This document shows, piece after piece, positions 10,196-18,589 of a stretch of DNA of 34,365 bases. The translations under genes and the position numbers were made by a program. Numbering within the stretch: position 1 is the first letter of the stretch; the number at the start of each line of letters is the position of its first letter. The notes under the pieces are model-generated. The model was not told the origin of the DNA. It worked only from the letters and a program-made list of their open reading frames with translations, and did not search any database. This DNA is from Nitrospira sp. (GTDB lineage: Bacteria; Nitrospirota; Thermodesulfovibrionia; Thermodesulfovibrionales; SM23-35), in assembly GCA_016873615.1 (NCBI GenBank), contig VGWX01000021.1, positions 1 to 34,365 on the forward strand, read 5' to 3'.

Positions 10196-10912
10196 ATGGC
10201 AAAGGGTTTCTTTATAACAGGCACTGACACAGGCGTTGGCAAAACAATTATCACTGCAGCTTTGATCAAAGCTGCTCATCTTCTTGGATTTATGGCATGC
10301 GGCATGAAACCGATAGAGACAGGATGTAAAAGAGAAGAGTTCAAAGTTAAAGATATGTTAATACCGTCTGACGGAACTTTCCTCAGAGAGATAGCCGGAA
10401 CAGGTGAGTCCATCGATCTCATAACTCCTATTCGTTTCGAGAATCCGCTGGCGCCATTGCCCGCTTCCGAAATCGAAAACATGCCCGTTGATCTTGATAA
10501 GATCAAAACAGCATATAAAGAGCTCTCAAACAAATACGATGTTATTATTGTCGAAGGGATCGGTGGTCTTCTCGTCCCGATAAAAAGAGGGCATTTTGTA
10601 ATTGACCTTGCAAAAGATTTCGGACTGCCAATAATAGTCGTCTCCAAACCAGGCCTCGGCGCCATCAACCATACTATGCTGACAGTAAATTATGCGATCA
10701 AAGAGGGGCTTGATGTCGCAGGTATAATTATTAATCATACCCGGCCTCCGGAGAGAACACTTGCTGAGAATACGAATCCTGAGATTATCAGAAAGCTCAG
10801 CCCTGTTCCAATTATAGGAATATTCCCCTATCTGAAAGATTTAGAAAGCAGAACAATCGAGAGAGGTGTTGTGAAAAGCCTGAATCTGAAGATTATCAGG
10901 AAATACCTTTAG
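10196..10912 (+). CDS. bioD: Dethiobiotin synthetase
   Basis: ATP-dependent dethiobiotin synthetase, 238 aa from the chosen ATG, converting DAPA and CO2 to dethiobiotin. The P-loop FITGTDTGVGKT is at residues 5-16. MKPIETGC holds the catalytic Lys region, and VEGIGGLLVPI is the family's second signature. I chose the ATG at 10196 (MAKGFFITG) because family members open this way. An in-frame ATG at 10157 adds 13 residues but lies inside the palindromic element, where the repeat itself supplies AGGGG as a pseudo-Shine-Dalgarno. No clear ribosome-binding site precedes 10196. Transcription probably comes from bioF. bioA and bioB are not in the window. Confidence 0.92.
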   Translation: MAKGFFITGTDTGVGKTIITAALIKAAHLLGFMACGMKPIETGCKREEFKVKDMLIPSDGTFLREIAGTGESIDLITPIRFENPLAPLPASEIENMPVDLDKIKTAYKELSNKYDVIIVEGIGGLLVPIKRGHFVIDLAKDFGLPIIVVSKPGLGAINHTMLTVNYAIKEGLDVAGIIINHTRPPERTLAENTNPEIIRKLSPVPIIGIFPYLKDLESRTIERGVVKSLNLKIIRKYL

Positions 10913-10932
10913 GGATGGTATCAGGAAATATA

Positions 10933-11057
10933 AGGGGAAATTATAGTATTTGAGCGGATTCTTTTGCCAATAGTCAAATATATTTGTGAATATAAAGAGG
11001 CAAAAGCCTCGCAGGGAGGAACGACTGAGAATGAGCGAAAATGCTATAATCTCCCCT
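10933..11057. repeat. Long imperfect inverted-repeat element between bioD and dapA
   Basis: Outer arms 10933-10955 and 11035-11057 match at about 18-19 of 23 positions as inverted copies (AGGGGA-ATTATAG-ATTT core). Inside are TTTTGCC / GGCAAAA arms and a GAGGC-AAAA-GCCTC hairpin near 10997-11010. It lies between convergent genes, so it may be a nonautonomous mobile repeat that also serves as a bidirectional terminator. No ORF is seen within it. Confidence 0.55.
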
Positions 11058-11082
11058 GCGTCTCTCCAATAAACCGATCCGA

Positions 11083-11955
11083 TTAAATCAGCTTCAGATC
11101 AGCCAAAACTTTCTTCAGCTTCTCTCTGTTCGCAGGAGCCATTTCGCAGAGCGGAAGCCTGAACTCTTCCTGTATCTTCCCCATCATGGCAAGCGCTGTT
11201 TTTGCAGGGATGGGGTTCGTCTCGATGAACATCGCTGCATTGAGAGGTTCAAGTTTATAGTGAATCTCCCGTGCCTTGTCGTACTGCCCTTTCAGCATCA
11301 GAGAACACATCTTGGATACTTCCTTCGGCATAACGTTTGCAGTTACGGAAATAACCCCTTTCCCGCCAAGAGCCATGAGAGTGACCGTAGTGAAATCGTC
11401 ACCGGAAATAACAGCTATTCTGTTTCCACAGAGTCTTATTACCTCACTCACCTGTTTCATGTCACCGGTCGCCTCTTTTATTGCCACAATGTTCTTAACC
11501 TCTGCAAGGCGTGCAACCGTAGCCGGAAGCATGTTTACCGCAGTGCGTCCGGGGACATTATATAAAACAATCGGGATATCCACCTTTTCAGCAATTGTTT
11601 TATAGTGCCTGTAAAGGCCCTCCTGAGTCGGCTTATTGTAATACGGGGTGACAAGCAAAACTGCATCTGCACCTGATTTTTTTGCATGTTTGGTTATCTC
11701 TACCGTTTCATCTGTAGAATTCGCTCCGGTTCCGGCAATAACAGGAACCCGCTTGTTGACGGTTTTTACCGCGATATCAATTACCCTGTAATGTTCTTTA
11801 TAATCGAGGGTTGAAGATTCACCGGTAGTGCCGCACGGAACGATGGCATTGGTTCCCTGCGCTATATGCCATTCAATGAGGTCCCCGTAAGCCTTTTCAT
11901 CGACCTTCTCCTTTTTAAAAGGTGTAACGATTGCGACTATTGAACCTTTAAACAT
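11083..11955 (-). CDS. dapA: 4-hydroxy-tetrahydrodipicolinate synthase
   Basis: TIM-barrel aldolase of 290 aa that condenses pyruvate with aspartate semialdehyde, the entry to the diaminopimelate/lysine branch. The Schiff-base lysine is K160 (VAIKEATGD), the catalytic tyrosine is Y132 (LYNVPGRT), and CGTTGESSTL (residues 41-50) is the substrate loop. Length is normal. It is the last gene of the lysA-dapF-PilZ-dapA unit, 21 nt after the PilZ gene, and faces the convergent bioD across an inverted-repeat element. AAAAAAGGAGGCAG just upstream on the minus strand is a strong ribosome-binding site. Confidence 0.96.
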   Translation of the reverse strand: MFKGSIVAIVTPFKKEKVDEKAYGDLIEWHIAQGTNAIVPCGTTGESSTLDYKEHYRVIDIAVKTVNKRVPVIAGTGANSTDETVEITKHAKKSGADAVLLVTPYYNKPTQEGLYRHYKTIAEKVDIPIVLYNVPGRTAVNMLPATVARLAEVKNIVAIKEATGDMKQVSEVIRLCGNRIAVISGDDFTTVTLMALGGKGVISVTANVMPKEVSKMCSLMLKGQYDKAREIHYKLEPLNAAMFIETNPIPAKTALAMMGKIQEEFRLPLCEMAPANREKLKKVLADLKLI

Positions 11956-11976
11956 AGCTGCCTCCTTTTTTAGGGT

Positions 11977-12273
11977 TCATACAAACTTCAACCCTGCCCG
12001 ATATTGACTATGAATTTTTCCTGTCCATCTCACAATAGCAGCCTTCTTAAAAATACCTTTATTTATTTCCTTATCATCTTCAAAGGTCAGGACATGTCCT
12101 TGCTGAATGGGGAAGTCTGTTATTATTCCAAGCCCTTCGTCACTTATATCAACTGAAACAGCAACATTATGCACCTTCTTCAGTTCCTGCATATTCAGAA
12201 CAGATACGGAATATTTCAGCGGTGTGATAAATGCTGTCCTCTCATGTTCACGCAAATTGCCTTTTATAAACAT
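11977..12273 (-). CDS. Small PilZ-domain protein (putative c-di-GMP receptor)
   Basis: A 98-aa single-domain protein. It has both PilZ signature motifs: RxxxR at R8-R12 (REHER) and (D/N)xSxxG at D42-G47 (DISDEG). The remainder alternates strand-like segments, as expected for a PilZ beta-barrel, ending in RAGLKFV. PilZ domains bind c-di-GMP and alter an output by protein contact. What this one controls cannot be seen. It lies 9 nt after dapF and 21 nt before dapA, so it is very likely cotranscribed with lysine biosynthesis genes, which is unusual company. Two HD-GYP proteins encoded in the window could lower its ligand. Confidence 0.75.
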   Translation of the reverse strand: MFIKGNLREHERTAFITPLKYSVSVLNMQELKKVHNVAVSVDISDEGLGIITDFPIQQGHVLTFEDDKEINKGIFKKAAIVRWTGKIHSQYRAGLKFV

Positions 12274-12282
12274 GATCTTTCC

Positions 12283-13163
<881 letters not shown>

Positions 13164-13167
<4 letters not shown>

Positions 13168-14420
13168 TTTAAGAATGCCGGAATATGCTCATCCCTTGTT
13201 AAATCAGCATATGTCTGGCGTTTCCGTATTAAAAAATGCTTTTCATCCTTAACAAGGACCTCGGCAACTCTTGGCCTGCTGTTATAGTTTGAGCTCATGG
13301 AAAATCCATATGCACCGGCGCTCATAACAGCAAGGTACTCTCCCTGTTTTAATCTCTTCAGTTCTCTCTTCCTTGCAAGGAAGTCTCCTGATTCGCAAAT
13401 AGGGCCGACTACGTCACTGATAATGCTATCCCTTTTATTCCTGATAACCGGGACTATATGATGATACGCTTCATATAATGATGGTCTGATCAGGTCATTC
13501 ATCCCTGCATCCACAATAACAAATTCCTTGTCCTCCCCTTTCTTGAGATAGAGGGTTTTTGTAACAAGTATCCCTGCATTGCCTACAATAGACCTGCCAG
13601 GCTCCATAATCAATGTCAATTTCCTGCCTTCCAGTAAAGGGATGAGATTCTTTGCGAGGTCTTTTGGAACCGGCGGCTCTTCATCCTTGTATGAAATGCC
13701 AAGCCCCCCTCCTGCATCGAGATACTTTATTTCAACCCCCTGAGCACGAAGTTCATCGATGAGGATTAAGACCCTCTTTAAGGCGTCGACAAAAGGAGCA
13801 ACTTTGGTTATCTGTGATCCTATGTGTTTGTGTACCCCGATAACATCTATATTCTTCAGCTTCGATGCAAGTTTGTAATATTCCAGGGCCTCTTCTATCG
13901 GAATCCCGAACTTATATTTTTTCAAGCCGGTTGTGATGTAAGGGTGTGTCCCGGGATCGATGTCAGGATTAATCCTTAACGCAATCGGAGCTTTAGTCTT
14001 CATCTTACCGGCAACTCTGTCGATCTCCCTCAGTTCATTCTCAGACTCAACATTGAACATAAGAATCTTTGATTTCAAAGCAAATCGTATCTCATCCTCT
14101 GTTTTTCCAACGCCGGCATAGACGATCTTTTTAGAGGGAATGCCTGCTTGTAAGGCTATGTAAAGTTCGCCTCCTGAAACAATGTCAGCGCCTCCGCCAT
14201 TCTTTGCAAATAATCTGAGGATGGCTGTATTTGAATTGGATTTTACTGCAAAACAAATGATGTGCTGATAACCATTAAAAGCATCGGCATATGCCTTGAA
14301 ATGTCTGAGAAGGGTGTTGTAACTGTAAATATATAACGGTGTGCCATATTTTTCGGCAAGCTTTCTTACAGGAATATCTTCTGCAAATAACTCACCTGAC
14401 CGATATTTAAAAAAATGCAT
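13164..14420 (-). CDS. lysA: Diaminopimelate decarboxylase
   Basis: PLP enzyme of 418 aa that decarboxylates meso-diaminopimelate to lysine. The PLP lysine is K60 in CFAVKSNSN. VHKHIGSQI near residue 200 and DAGGGLGI near residue 235 are fold-III decarboxylase signatures, and CESGDFLARKREL carries the catalytic Cys region. It is the first gene of the lysA-dapF-PilZ-dapA operon and overlaps dapF (ATGA type). A good promoter lies about 30-60 nt upstream, and GGAG precedes the ATG by 7 nt. I looked for a lysine riboswitch upstream and the space is too short. Confidence 0.96.
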
Positions 14421-14450
14421 AGGAGGTCTCCATAAGTAGGTTTTCGCTAT

Positions 14451-14479
14451 ATTTTATACATATTTTGCTTTTTCCTCAA
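14451..14479 (-). promoter_or_regulatory. Probable sigma70 promoter of the lysA operon
   Basis: Minus strand TTGAGG (14479-14474), 17-nt spacer, TAAAAT (14456-14451). The start would be about 25 nt before the lysA ATG at 14420. Spacing is ideal and the -10 differs from consensus at one base. Confidence 0.5.
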
Positions 14480-14590
14480 GAGAGGAGAAGAAGTCATTTG
14501 GATTTAGCTGCATTAGATATGGTAAATTTTAAGGATTCCAGGCGAGCAAGAATGATGCTATTTATATAACTTATTATTTCGGAGGAGAAA

Positions 14591-16540
14591 TTGGGAAGAA
14601 ATATCGTAGAAAAAATCTTTGAAGCACACAAGGTTTACGGTGAACTAAAACCAGACAGCCCTGTCGGATTAAAGGTTGATCAGGTATACACACAGGATGC
14701 AACTGGGACAATGACCTGGCTGCAGTTTGAAGCGATAGGAATTGAGAGGGTCAAAGTTCCTCTTGCCGTCTCATACGTAGACCATAACATGCTCCAGCAG
14801 AATTACATGAACCCTGACGATCACCTGTTCCTTCAAACCGTTGCCGCTAAATACGGCGCTTTTTTTTCAAGGCCTGGCAATGGCATCTGCCATCAGGTTC
14901 ATCTTGAACAGTTTGCTGCTCCCGGAAAGATCTGTCTCGGCACTGACAGCCATACCCCTACAGGAGGCGGCATGGCTATGATCGCTATCGGTGTCGGCGG
15001 ACTGGATGCTGCGACAGTCATGGGAGGTTCTTCATTTGAAGTAACTATGCCAAAGGTCGTTAAGGTCAAGTTGACAGGAAAACTCCAGCGTCCCTGGGTA
15101 ACTGCCATGGATGTGATCCTCGAAATTCTGAGAAGGCTTACCGTAAAAGGTGGGGTCGGGAAGATATTCGAATACAGTGGTTCCGGCACAAAAGATCTTA
15201 GTATTCCTGAACGGGCAACCATTACCAACATGGGCGCTGAACTCGGCGCTACAACATCCATATTCCCAAGTGACAAAAAGACAAAGGCCTACCTTGCTGC
15301 AGTAGGAAGGGAAGCCGAATGGATCGAAATCAGGGCAGATAAGGGTGCCCGTTATGATGAAACCATTGAGATAGACCTCAGCCGGGTTGAACCGATGATC
15401 GCTCAGCCTCACAGCCCGGATAATGTTGTAACAATAAAGAGCCTTGCAAATACAAAGGTTGACCAGGTATGTATCGGAAGCTGTACAAATTCCTCTTATC
15501 AAGCGATGAAGGCTGTTGCTTTAATATTGAAAGGCAACGCAGTTGCCAAAGATGTAAACCTTCTGATAAATCCCGGATCAAAGCAGGTTTATGAGATGAT
15601 CGCAAGAGAGGGACTCACTGCATATATGATAGCTGCCGGCGCAAGAATGCTTGAATCATCATGTGGTCCCTGCATCGGCATGGGTGGAGCGCCGGGCAGC
15701 GGCCAGGTCTCAGTACGTTCATATAACAGAAATTTCAAGGGCAGAAGCGGCACCAAAGACGCCTCTGTCTACCTCGCAAGCCCTGTATCATGTGCGGTGT
15801 TTGCAGTGAAAGGAAGGATTATAGATCCACGTGAATCAGGGTTGCAGATCAAGAGTTTTAAAGAGCCTAAAAAGTACCTGATAAACAGGGATTTCATCAT
15901 CCCGCCCAAAGATGACACCTCTGATATTACAGTTATCAAAGGACCGAATATCAAGGAGATATCCGTGAAAGAACCCTTAAAGGATATGATCGAAGCAGAA
16001 GTCCTGTTAAAGCTCGGGGACAATATAACAACAGACGATATCATGCCTGCCGGTTCTGCAGTTCTTCCATATCGTTCCAATATCCCTGCAATTTCCGAAT
16101 TTGTTTTCGCCAATATCGACAGCTCATTCAGCAAGCGTGCGCAGGAGGCAAAATCTGCAGGAGGAGGAATCATAGTCGGGGGTGAGAATTACGGGCAGGG
16201 TTCATCAAGGGAACATGCTGCGATAGCGCCGATGTTCCTCGGCATTCAGGCAGTTATTGCAAGGTCTTTCGCCCGTATTCATCGTTCAAACCTGATCAAC
16301 TTTGGCATCCTGCCTTTGCTCTTCAGGAATGCTGAAGATTATGAGAAAGTTGAGAAAGGCGACAGGCTGATTATCCGGAACATTAAAAATTCATTAACAG
16401 GGAACCAGTCTTATACGATATATAACCAGACAAAAACCTATTCTTTCGAGGTATCTTCACAACTAAATGACAGGGAAAAGGAAATCATTCTGTCAGGCGG
16501 TCTGCTCCCGAATACAAAAAAACATATCCAGAATATTTGA
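14591..16540 (+). CDS. Aconitate hydratase (short, about 650-aa class)
   Basis: [4Fe-4S] enzyme of 649 aa that isomerises citrate and isocitrate. Iron-sulfur ligands are C298 (IGSCTNSS) and C358/C361 (SSCGPCIGMGG). GTDSHTPTGGGM near residues 117-128 is the substrate loop. The C-terminal swivel domain shows GDNITTDDIMPAGS and the GENYGQGSSREHAA active-site segment. Length fits the class of putative bacterial aconitases rather than the ~890-aa AcnA. The start is TTG at 14591, supported by GGAGGAG immediately upstream (14581-14587). It is monocistronic as far as seen and is followed by two tRNA genes. Confidence 0.93.
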   Translation: MGRNIVEKIFEAHKVYGELKPDSPVGLKVDQVYTQDATGTMTWLQFEAIGIERVKVPLAVSYVDHNMLQQNYMNPDDHLFLQTVAAKYGAFFSRPGNGICHQVHLEQFAAPGKICLGTDSHTPTGGGMAMIAIGVGGLDAATVMGGSSFEVTMPKVVKVKLTGKLQRPWVTAMDVILEILRRLTVKGGVGKIFEYSGSGTKDLSIPERATITNMGAELGATTSIFPSDKKTKAYLAAVGREAEWIEIRADKGARYDETIEIDLSRVEPMIAQPHSPDNVVTIKSLANTKVDQVCIGSCTNSSYQAMKAVALILKGNAVAKDVNLLINPGSKQVYEMIAREGLTAYMIAAGARMLESSCGPCIGMGGAPGSGQVSVRSYNRNFKGRSGTKDASVYLASPVSCAVFAVKGRIIDPRESGLQIKSFKEPKKYLINRDFIIPPKDDTSDITVIKGPNIKEISVKEPLKDMIEAEVLLKLGDNITTDDIMPAGSAVLPYRSNIPAISEFVFANIDSSFSKRAQEAKSAGGGIIVGGENYGQGSSREHAAIAPMFLGIQAVIARSFARIHRSNLINFGILPLLFRNAEDYEKVEKGDRLIIRNIKNSLTGNQSYTIYNQTKTYSFEVSSQLNDREKEIILSGGLLPNTKKHIQNI

Positions 16541-16579
16541 CAAGAAAACCTTCAAAAGGTTAAATTATTTATTACCTTT

Positions 16580-16655
16580 GGGCCGCTAGCTCAGTTGGTA
16601 GAGCAACGCCCTTTTAAGGCGTGGGTCGTTGGTTCGAATCCAACGCGGCTCACCA
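16580..16655 (+). tRNA. tRNA-Lys (anticodon TTT)
   Basis: 76 nt with encoded CCA. The acceptor stem GGGCCGC pairs with GCGGCTC, with one G-T pair. The anticodon stem ACGCC/GGCGT encloses the loop CTTTTAA, giving TTT. The T arm GTTGG-TTCGAAT-CCAAC is perfect. It is four nt upstream of tRNA-Glu, so the two are likely one transcript. Confidence 0.97.
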
Positions 16656-16659
16656 GAGC

Positions 16660-16737
16660 GTCCCCATCGTCTAGCCCGGCCTAGGACATTGCCCTTTCAA
16701 GGCAGTAACACGGGTTCAAATCCCGTTGGGGACGCCA
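16660..16737 (+). tRNA. tRNA-Glu (anticodon TTC)
   Basis: 78 nt with encoded CCA. The acceptor GTCCCCA pairs with TGGGGAC, with discriminator G. The anticodon loop CTTTCAA gives TTC. The T arm is ACGGG-TTCAAAT-CCCGT. Its 3' end, from the last base of the T arm through CCA and 5 nt beyond (16726-16742), is repeated exactly at 17726-17742, the usual sign of an integration target. Confidence 0.97.
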
Positions 16738-16929
16738 ATTTTTTATCTTACTTTCACATCATATAATCCAACTATTCTTCAATAGCAAAATTCCTACAGC
16801 TTGAAGACCCAGGGGATGTCCTGCAAAAAATCTTTCATAGATGTTTTTATCCCAAATTTGTTTCGGTATAATGTGCGGGGTACTTCTGGGGCCGGGTAAG
16901 AATGGAAAAGAGGATCTATGCTTTCAGTT

Positions 16930-17292
16930 TCATTTCTTTTTTTTCTTCGATTCCTTCAGATCGCTTAATATTTTCGTAATGGCAGGTTCAATAGCAGGCA
17001 ACTCTTTCTTGACGACCAACCAGACCACTTTGTAATTGATGCCGAAATAGAAATGCGTGATCTTGTCTCTCATCCTAGCCATTTCGGTCCAGGGAAGGTC
17101 CTTGTATTTTACCTTTATCTCCTTGGGTATGTTCTTGGAGGCTTCGCCGATATTCTCTATCTTGAATGCGACAGCGCTTCTGGTCTTCTCATCGGCAAGA
17201 AAATCCTTTCGCTTCATTGAGCCAACGAACTCTTTTATATACTGTATCGCGTCATAGATGTCCTGAATGAAGAATTTCCATTCCCGCGTCAT
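16930..17292 (-). CDS. hepT: HepT-like HEPN toxin
   Basis: A 120-aa all-helical HEPN (DUF86/HepT) protein, the toxin half of a HEPN-MNT module. The signature RX4HXY is intact: R75, H80, Y82 (RDKITHFY). In characterised systems this motif forms the RNase site, and its tyrosine is AMPylated by the partner nucleotidyltransferase, which neutralises the toxin. It overlaps the mntA stop by 4 nt. The C-terminus ends in a run of lysines (ESKKKKK). The pair sits inside a segment bounded by a tRNA-Glu 3' duplication, consistent with lateral acquisition. Confidence 0.85.
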   Translation of the reverse strand: MTREWKFFIQDIYDAIQYIKEFVGSMKRKDFLADEKTRSAVAFKIENIGEASKNIPKEIKVKYKDLPWTEMARMRDKITHFYFGINYKVVWLVVKKELPAIEPAITKILSDLKESKKKKK

Positions 17293-17597
17293 ATATATAC
17301 GACCTCTTTCAGTATGCCTTTCTTGAGCTCAGGCCGAATGCCGCTTTTTATAACCACATCGACTTTTTTTCTGAGAAGCTTCTCAAGATATATTTCCATC
17401 TCGATCAACCTGAGAAGGCCGGGGATATTTCTCGGTTCGAATTCAACAAGGATGTCAATATCGCTTCTCTTTTTCTGCTCTCCGCGCACAAAAGACCCAA
17501 AGATACCAATCTCGTTCACCCGGTATTTCCGGCTTACCTCTGCCTTGTGCTCTTTGAGGATTTTCTTCACTTCTTCAAGTGTGCCGGCTCTTTTCAT
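17289..17597 (-). CDS. mntA: MntA-like minimal nucleotidyltransferase antitoxin
   Basis: A 102-aa minimal nucleotidyltransferase. The catalytic motif GSX10DXD is complete: G34, S35, D46, D48 (GSFVRGEQKKRSDIDI). A third acidic residue is likely within KVDVVI. In studied HEPN-MNT pairs this protein transfers AMP to the HepT tyrosine. It is upstream of hepT with a 4-nt overlap. No Shine-Dalgarno is seen; instead TACAAT (17609-17604 on the minus strand) lies 6 nt before the ATG, suggesting a leaderless transcript. Part of that upstream region is an imperfect copy of sequence at 18416-18475. Confidence 0.85.
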   Translation of the reverse strand: MKRAGTLEEVKKILKEHKAEVSRKYRVNEIGIFGSFVRGEQKKRSDIDILVEFEPRNIPGLLRLIEMEIYLEKLLRKKVDVVIKSGIRPELKKGILKEVVYI

Positions 17598-17608
17598 AGG
17601 TATATTGT

Positions 17609-17667
17609 AGCAATTTTGTGAGGGGTTTTATATGAATTTCTTTCTCGGAGGAAAAAATTAACAGGAC
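17609..17667. repeat. Imperfect ~60-bp repeat, copy A (upstream of mntA)
   Basis: Aligns with 18416-18475 at roughly four fifths of positions by eye with one 1-nt gap. The shared core includes GGGGTTTTATAT and AATTTCTTTC. The two copies are direct repeats about 810 bp apart and bracket hicBA. Confidence 0.65.
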
Positions 17668-17725
17668 ACAGCCCGCCCGAGGCGGGTAAAGCAATCCCTT
17701 AACGGCCTTGTTCGCCTATGGCGAA

Positions 17726-17742
17726 TTGGGGACGCCAATTTT
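17726..17742. repeat. Duplicate of the tRNA-Glu 3' end (att-like)
   Basis: An exact 17-nt copy of 16726-16742, ending 5 nt past the CCA. The rest of the tRNA is not present here, so this is not a second tRNA gene. Confidence 0.75.
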
Positions 17743-17792
17743 ATTTTTTAATCAGGGAGTGACCTCCTTTCTTTCGAGCGTGTCCTCTTATA

Positions 17793-17822
17793 TTGCCTTC
17801 TCTATCTAATGACAGGTAAAAT
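17793..17822 (+). promoter_or_regulatory. Possible promoter of hicBA
   Basis: TTGCCT (17793-17798), 18-nt spacer, TAAAAT (17817-17822), about 40 nt before hicB. The spacing is one nt longer than ideal. Confidence 0.35.
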
Positions 17823-17862
17823 GAAAGTCAAAGATATATAGATTTAAAGGAGGTGATAAATC

Positions 17863-18066
17863 ATGTTAAGACATTTCACACTTGAATATTGGATAGATGA
17901 GGGATGGTATGTGGGTCGGATAAAAGAAGTTCCTGGCGTCTTCAGTCAGGGTGAAACGCTTGATGAATTAGAGAAAAACATCCGTGAGGCTTATAAACTG
18001 ATGACGGAAGAGGAAGAGCCGGTTTGGACTTCTGTTCAGCAAAAGGAAATTGAGGTCGAAGTGTGA
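17863..18066 (+). CDS. hicB: HicB-family antitoxin
   Basis: A 67-aa protein with the HicB fold signature: a strand pair followed by GRIKEVPGVFSQGETLDELEKNI and a helix (REAYKLM). HicB antitoxins block HicA by occupying its RNase site. No C-terminal DNA-binding domain is present, so this is the short form, and autoregulation may need another factor. The ribosome-binding site is excellent: AAAGGAGGTGA (17846-17856), 6 nt before the ATG. The gene overlaps hicA by 4 nt, with the antitoxin first. Confidence 0.85.
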   Translation: MLRHFTLEYWIDEGWYVGRIKEVPGVFSQGETLDELEKNIREAYKLMTEEEEPVWTSVQQKEIEVEV

Positions 18067-18239
18067 AACGGCAGGAGTTCATCAAGGAACTGTCTGCAGC
18101 AGGATGTTACCTAAAACGGCACGGGGCAAATCATGATATCTATGTAAATCAAAAGAACGGCAGAAAAGCCCCTGTTCCCCGCCATTCAGAAATCAAAGAC
18201 AGCCTTTGCATGCTTATAAGAAAACAGCTCGGGATATAA
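18063..18239 (+). CDS. hicA: HicA-family mRNA interferase toxin
   Basis: A 58-aa protein opening with GTG inside the hicB end (GTGTGA overlap). It reads MKRQEFIKELSAAGCYLKRH, then GANHDIYVN and APVPRHSEIK. This is the HicA double-stranded-RNA-binding-like fold, with the conserved His in the G-x-x-H-D-x-Y segment acting in RNA cleavage. It ends QLGI, as many HicA proteins do. Length is typical. The reading frame is intact, so the pair may be functional. Confidence 0.85.
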   Translation: MKRQEFIKELSAAGCYLKRHGANHDIYVNQKNGRKAPVPRHSEIKDSLCMLIRKQLGI

Positions 18240-18551
18240 AAAACTATCTATCTTCATTAAATGTCTTAAACTGTGGGGTATGCAGAACAATATTGCAATA
18301 CTTTTTATGACGCCTTCTGCTCTGCTTCCATTGGTTTTCTACCTGTAAACAGTCGGGCAATTATAAAATATGATATTGCAAGACCTGACCCTTTTGTTTT
18401 TTTGTTTAAGCCGGCAGCAATTTTATAAGGGGTTTTATATAAATTTCTTTCCTGGTGGGAAAAACGTGGCAGGACTTATAGACTTAATTTTACTTTTCTC
18501 TTTCTTCGATAACACTCTTGGAAAGAGAACTGTATAAGTTATTTTTTGCGA
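18240..18551. other. Intergenic stretch without a gene
   Basis: About 310 nt between hicA and the DUF3187 gene. I see no ORF with coding character. The only notable content is the second imperfect ~60-bp repeat (18416-18475) and AT-rich sequence with a T-run near 18391-18405. Confidence 0.6.
18416..18475. repeat. Imperfect ~60-bp repeat, copy B
   Basis: Partner of 17609-17667. Here no gene starts on the minus strand just downstream, so if the repeat is a promoter region this copy has lost its gene. Confidence 0.65.
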
Positions 18552-18580
18552 TTGACTTCAGAGCCTTCCTCTGCTAATTT
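18552..18580 (+). promoter_or_regulatory. Possible promoter of the DUF3187 gene
   Basis: TTGACT (18552-18557), 17-nt spacer, TAATTT (18575-18580). The ATG follows after 9 nt and no Shine-Dalgarno is present, which fits a leaderless message. Confidence 0.4.
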
Positions 18581-18589
18581 AATCCCGCA

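Larger units (their letters stand above)
16726..17742. mobile_element. Putative 1-kb integrated segment bounded by tRNA-Glu 3' repeats
   Basis: A 17-bp direct repeat (TTGGGGACGCCAATTTT) lies at 16726-16742 in the tRNA-Glu 3' end and at 17726-17742, exactly 1000 bp apart. Between them are hepT and mntA only; 16738-16929 holds no gene. Near the right copy are two GC-rich hairpins: CCCGCC-CGA-GGCGGG (17672-17686) and TTCGCC-TAT-GGCGAA (17711-17725). No integrase is present, so this is either a minimal satellite mobilised in trans or what is left of a larger island. Element status is inferred. Confidence 0.5.

Noticed and set aside
14421-14590. Lysine riboswitch upstream of lysA
   Set aside because: The promoter leaves only about 25 nt of leader, too short for a riboswitch.
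15032-15502. 156-aa frame antisense to aconitase
   Set aside because: Lies wholly within a conserved coding gene, and its composition follows from the opposite strand's codons.
16853-16920. Plus-strand promoter-like TATAAT upstream of a gene
   Set aside because: TATAATG is present near 16867 but no plus-strand gene follows; the DNA downstream is hepT on the minus strand.
17726-17742. A second tRNA-Glu gene
   Set aside because: Only the 3' 12 nt of the tRNA and 5 nt beyond are repeated; no cloverleaf can be formed upstream.
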